64,000 bases of DNA from Polytrichum commune (Eukaryota; Streptophyta; Polytrichopsida; Polytrichales; Polytrichaceae), in contig OX485807.1 of NCBI GenBank assembly GCA_950295325.1, positions 30,723,666 through 30,787,665 on the forward strand, read 5' to 3'. Position numbers and translations under genes: made by a program. Below are positions 43,032 to 54,699 of the stretch, in pieces. A model generated the notes under the pieces. The model saw nothing but the letters and a program-made list of their open reading frames with translations. It had not been told where the DNA came from and searched no databases. The first letter of the stretch is position 1; every line of letters starts with the position of its first letter.

Positions 43032-43807
43032 CCTTAAATGTAGGTCTAAACTCTCCAAACATTATTATATGCCCCATGAATCATATTCCATTCCCGTAGT
43101 GCAGAATCCATTCTTTTGAAGGCCTCAAACTGTATATATATCATCAGCGGCCAATGCATTATACTTCTCACGCGCATTCTTTTCTCCGATGCTTGAAGCG
43201 TTTGTTTGAACATCCTTTACTGATTTACTGAATATACACACATTCTTCCTGTAAAGACTGTAAAGACTGTAAAGACTGTAATTCTCCATTTTCAAGTCTG
43301 AGGTATTAACTTACCAGTTTCTTGCAAATGTCTCCACTCGTTGTGGACACTGCAAGATTTGTGATGATGATTGCCAATCCGTTGGTTCGAGCGTCAGATC
43401 GAGTGGTTTATATAGTATGTCGATGTCCTGGTTGAAAATAGCGTGGAGGGTTATGTTATGTCATTTGAAGGACGTTTCTTCGTGAGATTGAAGACGATGT
43501 TTCAGTGGCATTTCTTGGTGATCGAAGAGTGGTGTGGGTATACACCCAAAGGCTGAATGCAAGACTAATTTGAGAAGAAATAGATTCAATCAAACTGTAA
43601 TGTCGTACCCATCGATATAATTTTCAGCACTAATCCAAGTCAAGACTTCTGGCAACTTGGTAACTAAGCAAATCAAGAATGTCTTATAGCTCACTTACAG
43701 CAACTATATCAGGCTGGACAGAGAGAATGGCGTAACAAACCATGACTAGGATCCTGCAAATTGATGAGTTGGAAGAAAATGCTAATCTTTCCTTTTGGTA
43801 CTTTATT
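43032..43807. other. Convergent intergenic region
   Basis: 3' flanks of the GRAS gene (+) and RSP9 (-), which converge here. A short tandem CTGTAAAGA repeat lies at 43252-43280. No further gene. Confidence 0.6.
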
Positions 43808-46800
43808 CTAAGGCACTCCAAATGCAATGTCCCTATTTTTCTCGCCATGTCCAAAGTAGACCGAACCATAATCATGGTTTGTGGTTGAGTAGTACATAAA
43901 GTAGCCGGGCCATTCAAGGCTTCGCACAATCACATCTTTTTGAAGTGGAACAGTATGGATACTCCAACACCCTACATGAGCAGATTGCAGATACTTAGGA
44001 TAACAAAATCGGTCGCACTATCATGTACATGCAAGAGGATCTGATTAAGATTCTGCTGCTTGGTTGATGCATACCTGGGAGGTCTTTTGAAAGCGGTGCC
44101 GCATGGTAACCTTTGAAAAGGTGGCAGTAAGAATCCAGCTCATCGATAAACTTGGGTCCTTCACTCACAAGATACAGGCAGTTTGCCAAAGAAAGTCAGG
44201 TGGTGGACACTGGTGACTGGTCCTCATTGAGATGTAAGAACTGGTACATCCTTGTTGAAGAGATTCAGCGACCATCCCTCTACACAGCAAAGAACATGTT
44301 CGGATAGTAACACATACCTGTGAAGGCAGTATTTTTTACGAGGACGTCGTTTGGTGTCAGCACCAAGGCGTTATTTGGGACAACGCCACACTCTTCGTCC
44401 ACCCACCTCATCAATCCTGCCAGTCTTTCTAGCTGCAGCTCCATCAAACATAGCCAGCTCAAGATTCCTCATTCATAGTCCTAAATATTAAATGTCGTGT
44501 AAGGAACATGAGGACCTCTTAAAACGTCACGCTGACTTCTTGAGATCAACTTTCATGTGAACGTTCGATAATGGTATGCTTATACGTACATGGACGCCGT
44601 GACATGTAGCTGAATAAAAATTTGTGTACAAAAGAAACCAATATTTGGATACCTCAGGAACTTCAGTCCCCTTTGGAAGATCACCGTCCTCCCCGCCTTC
44701 ACCTTCTTCGTCGCCTTCAGCAACTTCCTCATCTTCTATGATCTGCACGTTATGCGATAACGAGTATATCCTACTAATGAACGGTTTGTCTTACTGCAGA
44801 AGTTCAGAATAGATCTTTTCCGGAAGTGGATCTTTAAGTTTCAGGCAGAATACATCTTTCACTTACATGACGAGCATAATGAGTTTTTTCATTTTCTCTA
44901 ATTAATGATTTAAAGTTTAATGAGAGATGGTTCTGAGAGATTCTATTGGAAATGTCTTGCACAACCAAGATTGAACCAAGATTCAAGAAGAACATACGGC
45001 AGAAGAGAACAATCTGGCTGAAACTGATGCGAGGAACCCTACGTTACCAACCTTTGCTTCTTCAGGCTCGCCAGGAGGGTTCTCCGACTCTTCACCTTCT
45101 GTAGCACCACCCTCAGTATCCGTCTCAGTCACTGCTGGCTCACCTTCCTCTGTTGAGGATCCTGTCTTATCGTCCGTGGCAGACGAGCCAGACTTGTCAC
45201 CCTTTAGGGCAGGTTCGATAACTGGAGAGAAGACCACATTGTACTTTTAAATCACAGAAAATTCGAATTATCTGCACTATTTATTAGCACAGTTTTCTAC
45301 CTAACTCATATCATCAAGTCCTCAGAAGGTTTGCTCCGTTTCTCCGAGTTGGCTCTCTCAGCAATCAAATATGGTCATAATCAGCGCCTTCTGCTTGTAA
45401 GGTCTCCTTTGAGATATCAGTGGTAATACGATCATTTCAGCAGTTACTTCTTCTGCAATTTCCCCAAAAATTTACCTGCATACAATATTAGCTATGCCAT
45501 CTGTAAGCGGCTAAACTAAAGATCGATGCTGCTGACGATCGAAATTACCCTAACGGATGGAAGAAAGTGAATTTCGACTACTTTCATATAAAGCCTGGAA
45601 GAGTTAGTGGATGGTTGACAACAACAATGATTCCCCTAAGCTCTATCCAATCACTTTTGATTTTCGCTAAAACCAAGGTCCGGACATAAAAAGCACCAGG
45701 GATCCTCAAGCCGTACACCATCTGACAAGGCTTTCGGCGGTTGTAATTGCAAGGCACGGTCTTCCCCCTGAGTGGAACCACGGACAACTTACTGCCACTT
45801 CAACTTTTTGAGTCTTGTGATCCCCTAGTACGTTGTGGGAGGCATCTTCCTGTACGCATGGAATACGCAAGAAACTCAATGCATAAGCTAATTTTCAGGT
45901 CTGTGTCATCGGCAATTCCAGGCGTAAGTACTTCAAATGTGGTTTGCAAACTTATTGGGATTAGCTTGGCACCTTATAACACTTTCGAGGAGTATGACTT
46001 AGGTCACCTGCCGTAAGTGACTTATAGACGATCACGTTTGTGGCCGTAATTTGGTGATTTGTCTGGTATCTTCTGTAATAGGTGATGGCCATTGGGTGGA
46101 TCCAGCCGAGCGGTGAGTGAGCGAGGTGGATGCGAGGCAGGTCAAGCCAATAGCCAATATCTAGTACGTAATTTTCATCAGGAAGAGGTTATGCACATCA
46201 TTAAAGAACTTCATAAGCAATCTGTTGGAACCATATGACATATTTTGAATGAGGTGGAGGTGTTCGAATGTGTGGTTCACCCTAAAAGACTTCAGGTGGA
46301 AATCATAATCTCTCCCCGATGGAAATTACGTGTGTGAAGACTTGTCATCTGGACGTTGGATCATCGTGTCAAATCTAATGTCAAATGGACAAGGCACAAG
46401 ACAATGCCAAGGTAGAGAGGAATCGAGTGAAGGGGCAGATATATCACATTCATCAAATTCGGACGGTAAGGGCGGCTCAGGGATGACGTAGAATTTGTTA
46501 CTGGGGTCGCCCGTGAACGGCCCTTTGCAGCCTTTGCACAAAGCGTACCTTTCCTCCGTTACTGGCGCCTCTAAGTCCAACCATTTTACGCCATCTTGAC
46601 TGCAATTTTACAGATGGCATTGTGAGTGCATACCATCATCACAACTTTAAACTGCGATATCGATACATTTAAATTTCAACTATAATTCACGCCGATCTCC
46701 ATTTCTCTAAGTAACGATACCCGGAACACACTCCAGCCGAGTGGCGGGTTTCTTTGGAAATTGGTGGCCTTCATGCCCATAATAAATTTTTCGCAACAAA

Positions 46801-47475
46801 TTAGGGCACGCATTGCCATATGATTGAAGAGAGATTGATACTGATTAACCGTACATCATAATCTACACCTCAATCTCAATCTCTGCAACTCCCTGAATTT
46901 GTACCATGACTAGGAATAACTGGAGGACTGCGAAGAAAGCGTTGTCTGACATGTTTCCATTGGTTTGCACCTAGGGTTGCTAAAAACCTAAAGTATCTTG
47001 CAGATTAAGAGCGCCCTGTGCTTGCTGACCAGAGTGAATCAGTAGCTGAACCTGGAAAGCGGCCAAACTCACCCACATTGTAAGAACTAACTTCGGCGCA
47101 TCGTCATAAAAATGATCGGTGAGTCATCAGTGACTATCAATTAATCAATGTGAATGGTGCATAAATGACTTGTGTTTACTCCTCTAGCCATTACTGAGAG
47201 GCCCCTGAGAGGACCGTGGTTAATTAGCACCTGAAGTAGTATTTGGTGTCAAACACCAATTTCCTCTTCTCCCGCTTAGCGCTCACACAGCCTTCCGCAA
47301 GAATGTAATCTTTCCCAGTCGTTGTGAAAATTCTGCCCCAGATGGCAAGGCTCCTCAAACCAGCATCCGCTTTCTTAACTTTGAGAGAGATGTCGAGACC
47401 TGCCCTATGCTCCGAAGGAAGCACGCATCCCATGGACGCAAGTGCCTCAAGCGTGAGTGTCAAATTGTTGTCCAT
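43808..47475 (-). CDS. RSP9: Radial spoke head protein 9 homologue (flagellar axoneme)
   Basis: Component of the radial spoke head in motile 9+2 axonemes, so in plants it is expected in sperm cells. About seven exons. Exon 1 is 47475-47231 (start MDNNLTLTLEALASMG, with WGRIFTTTGKDYILAEG and a Tyr-rich end). Exon 2 starts at 46599 (APVTEERY, KGPFTGDPSNKFYV; its donor is unresolved). Exons 45221-45052 and 44742-44653 encode a long Glu/Gly/Thr-rich acidic insert. Exon 44432-44318 has the conserved VVPNNALVLTPNDVLVKNTAFTG. The next exon is about 44163-44075. The last exon, 43971-43808, has VIVRSLEWPGYFMYYSTTN, YGSVYFGHGEKNRDIAFG and a stop. The order and motifs match animal and algal RSP9 throughout. 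The acidic insert makes it longer than the human protein. The splice at 44313-44318/44163 is ambiguous. Confidence 0.9.
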
Positions 47476-49765
47476 TCCAGCTCTGTTCTATTGCATCGTA
47501 AAGCTTCTCACTTCAACCTCGATCTTCAAATTCACATACCGAATTTTATGTCCTCATACCCAATATACGTCCCTGAACATTTCATGCTCAAGTTCACAAG
47601 TTCTTTATCTGTGAGAGTTTTAGAAAAGGTCAATCGCATCCCAAGCAGTATGTTGTGTTCCCCACACATTTCTATCATGGCGCCATAGCCAATCCGTGAA
47701 GCATCCAAATGCGAAAGAAAGACAGGATTCATCAGGTTTAAATGGCCGCAAAAATTACTGCCAAGGTATTCGAAATTCCTGGTCAAGAGGTTATCCTGTC
47801 CCTAGACACTGGCTAACGACCTAACTTAACTAGTAACGGCTGCTAGGCTGTGATTCTCAATGCACTAAAAGTTCAATCAACCCAAAGGCCTTACATGATA
47901 GAGGCAAGACCATTCCTCAAATCCATATTCTAATGAGATGAATTTATATTTTAATTCATTACAAATAAAATATGGCATGGTTTGATTATATTGCAACTCA
48001 AGCATGGAGAGGAGAAATTATCTCATGCATCTACTGGAAGGGAGTTTTTATGTTGGATGTATGCAATGATTCCCTCTCTTCCTCAAGCATGGTTCGCACC
48101 ACCTTGTAAATTTTACGATTATGGTGTAACATATCATTTTGATTGGTAACTTTATCATCGATGATGAAATATCAAACATGGTTTTGTGTATAGGGGAAAA
48201 ACCTTGAGGGGAGGGCTTTAAAACAAATGAGACTCTATCCAAAGGGCAGGGAGAAATATTCTGTAAAGGCCAACCCGAAGAGTTTTCCCTTGCTTAAAAA
48301 CTAGGCATAGTTTTTCTTGTCAATTGGTGTAGTAGTTGTCTTTGGAATGCCTTGCCTACTTTTTTTAAAATCTATATAAAGTCTACGAAATAATACAACA
48401 AAAATGGGGTCAAGTTCTTCAATTCGCACCATAAAGGTAAGTTATAACACTTTGCAACAATGGTATCATAAAATTGTATGTGTCTTTGCATGAGGGGATG
48501 TTGCACCACATGCCATGCCTCCCTTGCCCAAGTCATCCACTCCCCCAGTAATATCCTCCTAATGGTAGTTGAGACCCCATGTTCTAGTAACTTACCAACA
48601 TAAATCCGGGAGTTTCAAAGTAAAATCTCCCAACATTTCCGTAACTTACCATAATGTTGTTAGCTTAATCCCTCCAAAGGCAAAATTTGAAGATGTCACC
48701 ATGTTTTTGCACCTTTAAAAGTACCAAATTAAATTGTAAAAACACCATTTTTGGGCACAAGATTAAAATTTCCAATATGGAAACCCCACTCTTTACCTTG
48801 TTCAAATTCACATTGATCCCAACTTTGTGGCCTTCTCAAAATTATTTAAAAGGCTACATTTGGCCTCTTGATCCTTTAGGGGTTACCTTACTATTAGTTG
48901 ACACCAAGGTTTGGTGTGAAGCAAACTCATTATGCCATCAATGTTAGCAATACACTCCAGGTGTTGTAAATTGTTCCTCAGTGAGTTAAACTCAATGTCA
49001 TAACATTATTAAAGGGCAGGGGGGGGCATTCTCTTTCTTTGGGAAGAACCCCACATGGCTACAATTTGATCCCAAGATAAAAGTGCAAGGTATAGAATCT
49101 TGCTTTGATCTCAGCTTGAAATGAAGTTGGATGGGAAGGTGGGAGTACATTTTACTATGATTAAATAGACTCAACATGTTTCATGCGTTCACCAATGTTA
49201 AGTTTACAAGAGAAGAAAGAGGTTTGATATAAGAGGTGCAACTAAAATGGAAGTCCTTATTGTTGGGCCATGCTTAAAGCAAGCCATTGAATTATTTTGG
49301 TGGTTGGCCCTTAGCCATTTGCTTTAGAGAGTTCCATGCATAAGGTAGAAAAACCAAAAGTGGTCAATTACCACTACTAGTGCATCTGCTGGAGGTAGAA
49401 TGACTCATGTGTGGACACAATAAGGCTAATTGTAAAAGTGGTGGCCCGAAAAGGATGTAGTGATAGCATGCTATAGGTGGATAGCAGTGATTTGATTGGA
49501 TAGGTGTTGTTTCACACCACCTGCGATCACTTTTGGGTGCCATTGAGTGAACCTTTTTGTGTGCATTTGTATGCAGAGTAGGATATTTTGATGCTCATCA
49601 GCAATAGGGTTCTGTGCAGATGCTGCTGATATTTGAAGTTACATGAAGCCATGGATATAGAGAAGATATCCTCACAAATTCAATGGACCAGGATCAACAT
49701 ATGATTTCTGAGCTTTTTGTGAGCTGATTGCTGATACATGTGGGACTTGGCCATGCTACACTACA
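47476..49765. other. Intergenic, no gene seen
   Basis: Upstream of RSP9 and downstream of the TPR gene. The open frame continues a little upstream of the RSP9 ATG to 47786, but the family's N-terminus begins at 47475. No RNA gene or clear repeat. Confidence 0.5.
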
Positions 49766-52700
49766 CTACACAATGGCCTTCAGAGGCTCATCTACAGGCC
49801 AACCACGGCAGGCGCAATGAACCTTTGCAAGTGTTGCCATGTAGTCGCCTGACCTGTCAATAATTAAGATCAAAGCACCATAGAAGGTTATCAATGAGTT
49901 CTTGACTACTTTTGGAAAATCGAGGGCTTTTAAAGACTAGTAAGCTACTACGCTCGATAACAGAGCAACATGAAATACACTCAAGAGGATGCAGTACATG
50001 ACCAGGTCAGAGGATTCTTCAAATGTGGAAGAATTTGAATCAGAGCCTCCCTGTTCGATCATAGGTATTTTTTACCATGTGGATTTTCCAGTAGAATGAT
50101 AAAAACATGTTTGCTTTCTACACAGGTGACCAGAATCAGGGATGAGAAGAATGGTTTACCTAGAGCCATAAGAACTGGAAACTGCAGCAGTCATAGCATC
50201 TTTGGCAGCTTCAGTTTCGCTCTGCAAAGGCAAAGTATAACCCAAAGTACCATGTAAACCCTTGTTATCACAATGACCACCTTAGATACCTCAGCAGCCA
50301 ACCCACTTACATGTTCCTTTGCACATTAGTGCATCGCCTTGCTCACCAGAAACTCATCTCAGAATACAGACTTTCTAAGGGCACTCTGTCAAAATTAAAC
50401 CAAAGGAAACATTTTTGCCTTTCACATGCACATCATCAATCTTCTAATAGAATTTGTTGTTACATTTACTGACAAAGTCTGACATGCACACAGACATTAA
50501 AGAGAGATCCCATCAATTTCTCAGATCAGAAAGCGTACCTGAGCCTCATGGTATAGACCCACATAGAGGTGTGCATAGAAGAAGTCATGTTCATTAGCAC
50601 TTCCACAGTTTAAAAGCTGCATTCCAACCCACCACAAAGTGTAAAGGGGGATTGAGAAGAAATTTTCCTTAGTGTTAACAGCTAGGAACCCATTAACGAA
50701 GTAGACCAATATTTAACTCCTATTCCTTATCTGTAATGCTCTGACTGTGTAGTAAAAACATTCTGTACCAACCTCTTTAGTATCTCCTCCATCCCTGAAT
50801 AGATTGTAGGCAGCCCGCATAACAGGTCTGCTGTCTCGTCCCACCTACAACAAATCTCCCAGGTCAGCTACCACAATTATTTAGTATCTCCATACTTGAG
50901 CTAGCAACCCCCTCACCATAACTAAAAAATAAATAAATAATTTTTTTTAAAAGTGTGTATTTGATCAGGCTCAAGGTAAACTATGACAAGCAACCTAGTT
51001 GGTCCAGCCCAGTTCTGAAGTGTCAGAGTACTGTGAGGTGGATTTGGAACTCTAGTACAGAAAGTTTCAATACTTTGTCAAAGAGTATTACTCACAAAAC
51101 GACCACAGATTAGAGCATTACTTGAACAGTATACACCATCAGTGCAGTGGCTAAAAGCTCTGTACAACGGTGGCCAATGATTCAAAGACAGATTGTCATA
51201 GCATAACATGGTAAGTTAATAAATTATTACCTTCAAAAACCTTCGGCGAGCTTCCTCAGGCCCATGCAGCTGAGCCTCACACAGGAAGCACCATATTGAC
51301 TGTACCCGTGCCAAATAAGAACAGGCAACCAGGTTCAACTCTTTAGTCAGCACACGATCAAAATCATCTGAAGAAACCTTAAAATCCTGTTGAATTGACT
51401 TGGAAAGACCTCTACATTAAATTGCAGAAGTTGACATACAAATTCACAAGAGCACACTTTCAGATAAACTAGAAGTCTTGAAACACATTTCCTGTTGAAA
51501 TTGTAACCTTGCTATGTATAGATCGCCTTGCAGTATGGACGCTTTGTGAAAAGGACATGTGATGAAGATAGTAAATATCCAACTAGTTAACTCCAGAAAT
51601 ACTCAATGCTAGAAAGAAATTGGAGATTGTAATTTCAAAGGTTGCTCTAAGATGAGAAGCGTCCTTGCCTCTTCTGTGTCATTAGGATTCACTGCAACAT
51701 CTTCTCGAAATTGGGTAGCACCTTCCTCAAATCTGGGATTAGTAACCAGTTTTGTGAAATTCAGTTATCTCCAGTGAAGAAAATTTCACACAGCATACAT
51801 GTTTAAATTTTGAATTTTATAATTCTACATCTACAGCAGTTGATCAAAACAATCACACGTCCTCCAAATTTTGGGCACATGGTTTTGATGAAGCTGTACA
51901 ATCCTTTCTCTGCAGAACCAATTTATAATAAAGTGCCCCTGAATCTTGTAGATTAGCATCAAGTTTGAAGTTATAACATTCAACACTGGCCTTGCCATTA
52001 CCTACACCCACATCCATGACATCTCAGGTTTCCATAGTGCAATAAATAGAATCTTCCGAGGCTACAGTGAGCCACAAATAGTCTGCATAGGTGTTTGAAT
52101 TGAGAAATATAAGGGCTTCTTACTAATGGTTTATCTCATCATGAACTGCAAATCAGTACCTGTTCACGTAGTAGAGAGAAAGGCCTCGCTGCCACAAATC
52201 TGCCACCCCAGTTAATCACACCTTTAAGTGACCTGAAGATATGCCAATGTCCAATCTTCAAGTAGAGAAGCATGGTCCTCTTGCCTCCAACCATATACTA
52301 TATCATTGTAGGTCTCGATGTTCAAACAAAACTTACAGATTAAGATAACCAGTAGACCATGAATAAGAGTCAAGAGAGATGGTTAATCCAAGTCATTTAG
52401 AGTTACATACTGACTAGGAAGCAATCAATGGAAGCAATCAAAACCTAGAATGAGATAGAAAACAATCAGACATGTGGCAATCATCAAATGGTGGCAAGCC
52501 ATTTGACAAGGGCCATCCAAAACAATCATTCTGCATGGAAGATCCACCTTCCAAGACATCCCCACTGATAAACTCATCAGTTCCTTGTCTTGAGTTTCTG
52601 TTACTAATCTTTGAGGTCACGGGAAGACTCAAGCAAGTTGTTGTGGTATATAATATGTGTACTAAAACCTCAATTTCGAGACAAGGAAACCAGGAGAGAT

Positions 52701-54378
52701 AAGAAAAACCCTGACGTAGGAAAAACCAAAGCCAAAAGTTAAGTTTTCTCAAGAAAACACCTTATTTTTGCTAACTGGATGTCCCTAATTGAAGTAAACC
52801 CTTGAGACATTCCCATTCAATGACTGCATTGCAAGAGGTTATTACCGCACATGGTCTTTGCTGAGGATCCAGCTCCAGTGCTTTATCGAACTCCAACACA
52901 GAACCCTTTACATCACCCTGTTCCATCACCCTGTTTCCCATGAGTTCAACATCAATTCTACAGCTAAATAATGTCTGTAACAAGAAGGTAAAGTGGACTT
53001 GACACCACAAAGAATGTGTAGTCCAAGACCACACACAAATTTGAACTTTGGACTGAATTGGGAATTGTCTTACCCATTAGCAATTGCAAATCACACGCAT
53101 TGTCATTTCAAGTTTTAAAAACAAAGTTGAGATGCAAAAGTTATAGGAGGTCCAAGTGAATATTTTCTTTCTCTTTACGTGATCACATAGGCCCCCCCTC
53201 CCAATGGGTTAACAAATGAACCTAGATGGCTACAATATTTTGAGCACATAGTCCAATCTCGTTGTAAGACATGATGTAATTTTGGTGTCCATTCTTGACT
53301 ACACACCTTGCCATATATCATTCAAATATATGGTGCCGCATTGAGAAGAGTGACCACATAAGGCCCACATGACTTACTGCCATTGTCTTCTTGTTCACCA
53401 CACCTGATCTGGAAGTAGCATGAGAGTGGGATCCAAGAATGCAAACTTCAATTTACAATCCCCGACAATTCCCAACAATGTACTCCAACCTGGTTATTTT
53501 GAGGACATAGTCCAATCTATTATCTTGTCGTAACACATGTCTTATTGGTGCCTATTCTTAACTACACACCTTGTCGTATATCGTTCAGATATTAGGTGTC
53601 CCATTAAGAAGAGTGTCCACACAAGGCCCACATAACTTACTGCCGTTGTCTTCTTGTCAAATAGAGTTCACCACACCTTATCTGGAAGTAGCGTGAGATG
53701 ATGGGATGCAAGAATGCAGATTTCCCTTTTACAATACCCAGAAATTCACGACAATTCTTAACAATGTGAACCAACCTGGTTGATATATTTTGAGCAGATA
53801 GTCCAATCTACTATCTCATGTCTCATTGATGTCCATTTTTTACTACCCACCTTGCCATATATCATTCAGACATTAGGTGTCCCGTTAGAAGGAGTACCCA
53901 CATGAGGTCCACATAAATTACTGCCATTGTCTTCTGGTCAAATAGAGTTCACCAGACCTTATCTGGAAGTGGCCTGAAATGATGGGATGCAAGAATGAAG
54001 ATCTCCCTGTACAATTCCCAACAATTCACAATAACGCATTCCAACCTGTGCGAAGAGGCGCATGCCGCGACGAGTTGCTAGAATAGCAGCTTCTCGGCCA
54101 CCTCCGGAGGCCGCCATAGCTCTGGACGCTGCCGCTGCCGCCACAGCTGCGGCACCCGCAACCAACACGGCTCCGACGACGCTGCCCACAACAGCCAGCC
54201 CTCTCCTTCCGCTCCTCCCCGAACCTGCTGGCCCCGGAGCAGAAAACTCAGAAACAAATTTTATTTTGGTTGAAATTGGGCCCGCGCCCGCGCTCCTCCT
54301 CCTCCCGCTGAAGCTGCCGGAGGCTGCGAATTGACAGCGGCTAGTATGAGCGCAGGACGCGATGCTCGCCATAGCCAT
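49766..54378 (-). CDS. Plastid-targeted tetratricopeptide-repeat protein (nine exons)
   Basis: Exons: 54378-54048, 52957-52851 (start uncertain), 52199-52160, 51732-51669, 51299-51231, 50844-50773, 50616-50539, 50221-50160, 49853-49766. Exon 1 encodes a Ser/Ala/Arg-rich transit peptide (MAMASIASCAHTSRC), then an Ala/Val-rich hydrophobic segment (VVGSVVGAVLVAGAAAVAAAAA) that may be a membrane anchor. The body has TPR-like helices: MEQGDVKGSVLEFDKALELDP, YLWQRGLSLYYVNRFEEGATQF, WCFLCEAQLHGPEEARRRF, GRDSRPVMRAAYNLFRDGGD, FFYAHLYVGLYHEAQ. The C-terminus is GDYMATLAKVHCACRGW. It matches a conserved plant and cyanobacterial-type TPR family whose biochemical role I do not know. Intron 4 seems to use a GC donor (GAG/GCAAGG). 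The exon 1 to exon 2 phase is not fully resolved, so a small extra exon is possible. Confidence 0.8.
53206..54050. repeat. Three tandem ~280-bp repeats inside intron 1 of the TPR gene
   Basis: Units at about 53206-53480, 53481-53769 and 53770-54050. Each shares CATAGTCCAATCT, a CATTCTTNACTAC-like word, CACCTTG, ATATATCRTTCA, CCCACAT, TACTGCC and TTGTCTTCT, then TCTGGAAGT and ATGCAAGAATG. The outermost copy ends exactly at the exon 1 donor. A dispersed single copy of part of the unit lies at about 31698-31797. Confidence 0.8.
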
Positions 54379-54468
54379 GCCTCCCCAGGCTTCTCTCTAG
54401 TCGCTCTTCTCTCTCCCCCTCACTGAGACTCCATCCAAGTATTCTTTTCTTGACAAGGTGTGGTGCAG

Positions 54469-54690
54469 TGATCGGGGAGATTTTTGGGCATAATCGGTTG
54501 AGATCCTAGTGTTTGCAAGTCCGACCGGTTACATGTTCACATCCTCCGGTTTTGCTTTATTAAATTGGGGAATATTCTATAAATTCCTCTAATTTGATCA
54601 ATAATTTTCCTGCAGTCTTGAACTTCAACCGGTTATTTCTCAAACTCAACCGGTTCATCTATAACTAACTGTCAGTTCTCCCCGATCATA
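54469..54690. mobile_element. AACCGGTT-rich MITE, copy 2, in the TPR gene promoter
   Basis: About 220 bp with inverted ends GTGATCGGGGAGA and TTCTCCCCGATCAT. It is flanked by GGTGTGGTG on both sides (54458-54466 and 54691-54699), a 9-10 bp duplication that suggests Mutator-like mobilisation. Internal CCGGTT motifs recur four times. It lies about 90 bp upstream of the TPR gene ATG, so in its promoter or 5' leader. Confidence 0.75.
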
Positions 54691-54699
54691 GGTGTGGTG

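Noticed and set aside
45584-46016. Extra exon candidates between RSP9 exons 2 and 3
   Set aside because: Open but without similarity to RSP9 and without matching splice phases.
54062-54334. Plus-strand frame opposite TPR exon 1
   Set aside because: Mirror of the Ala/Gly/Arg-rich transit peptide coding region.
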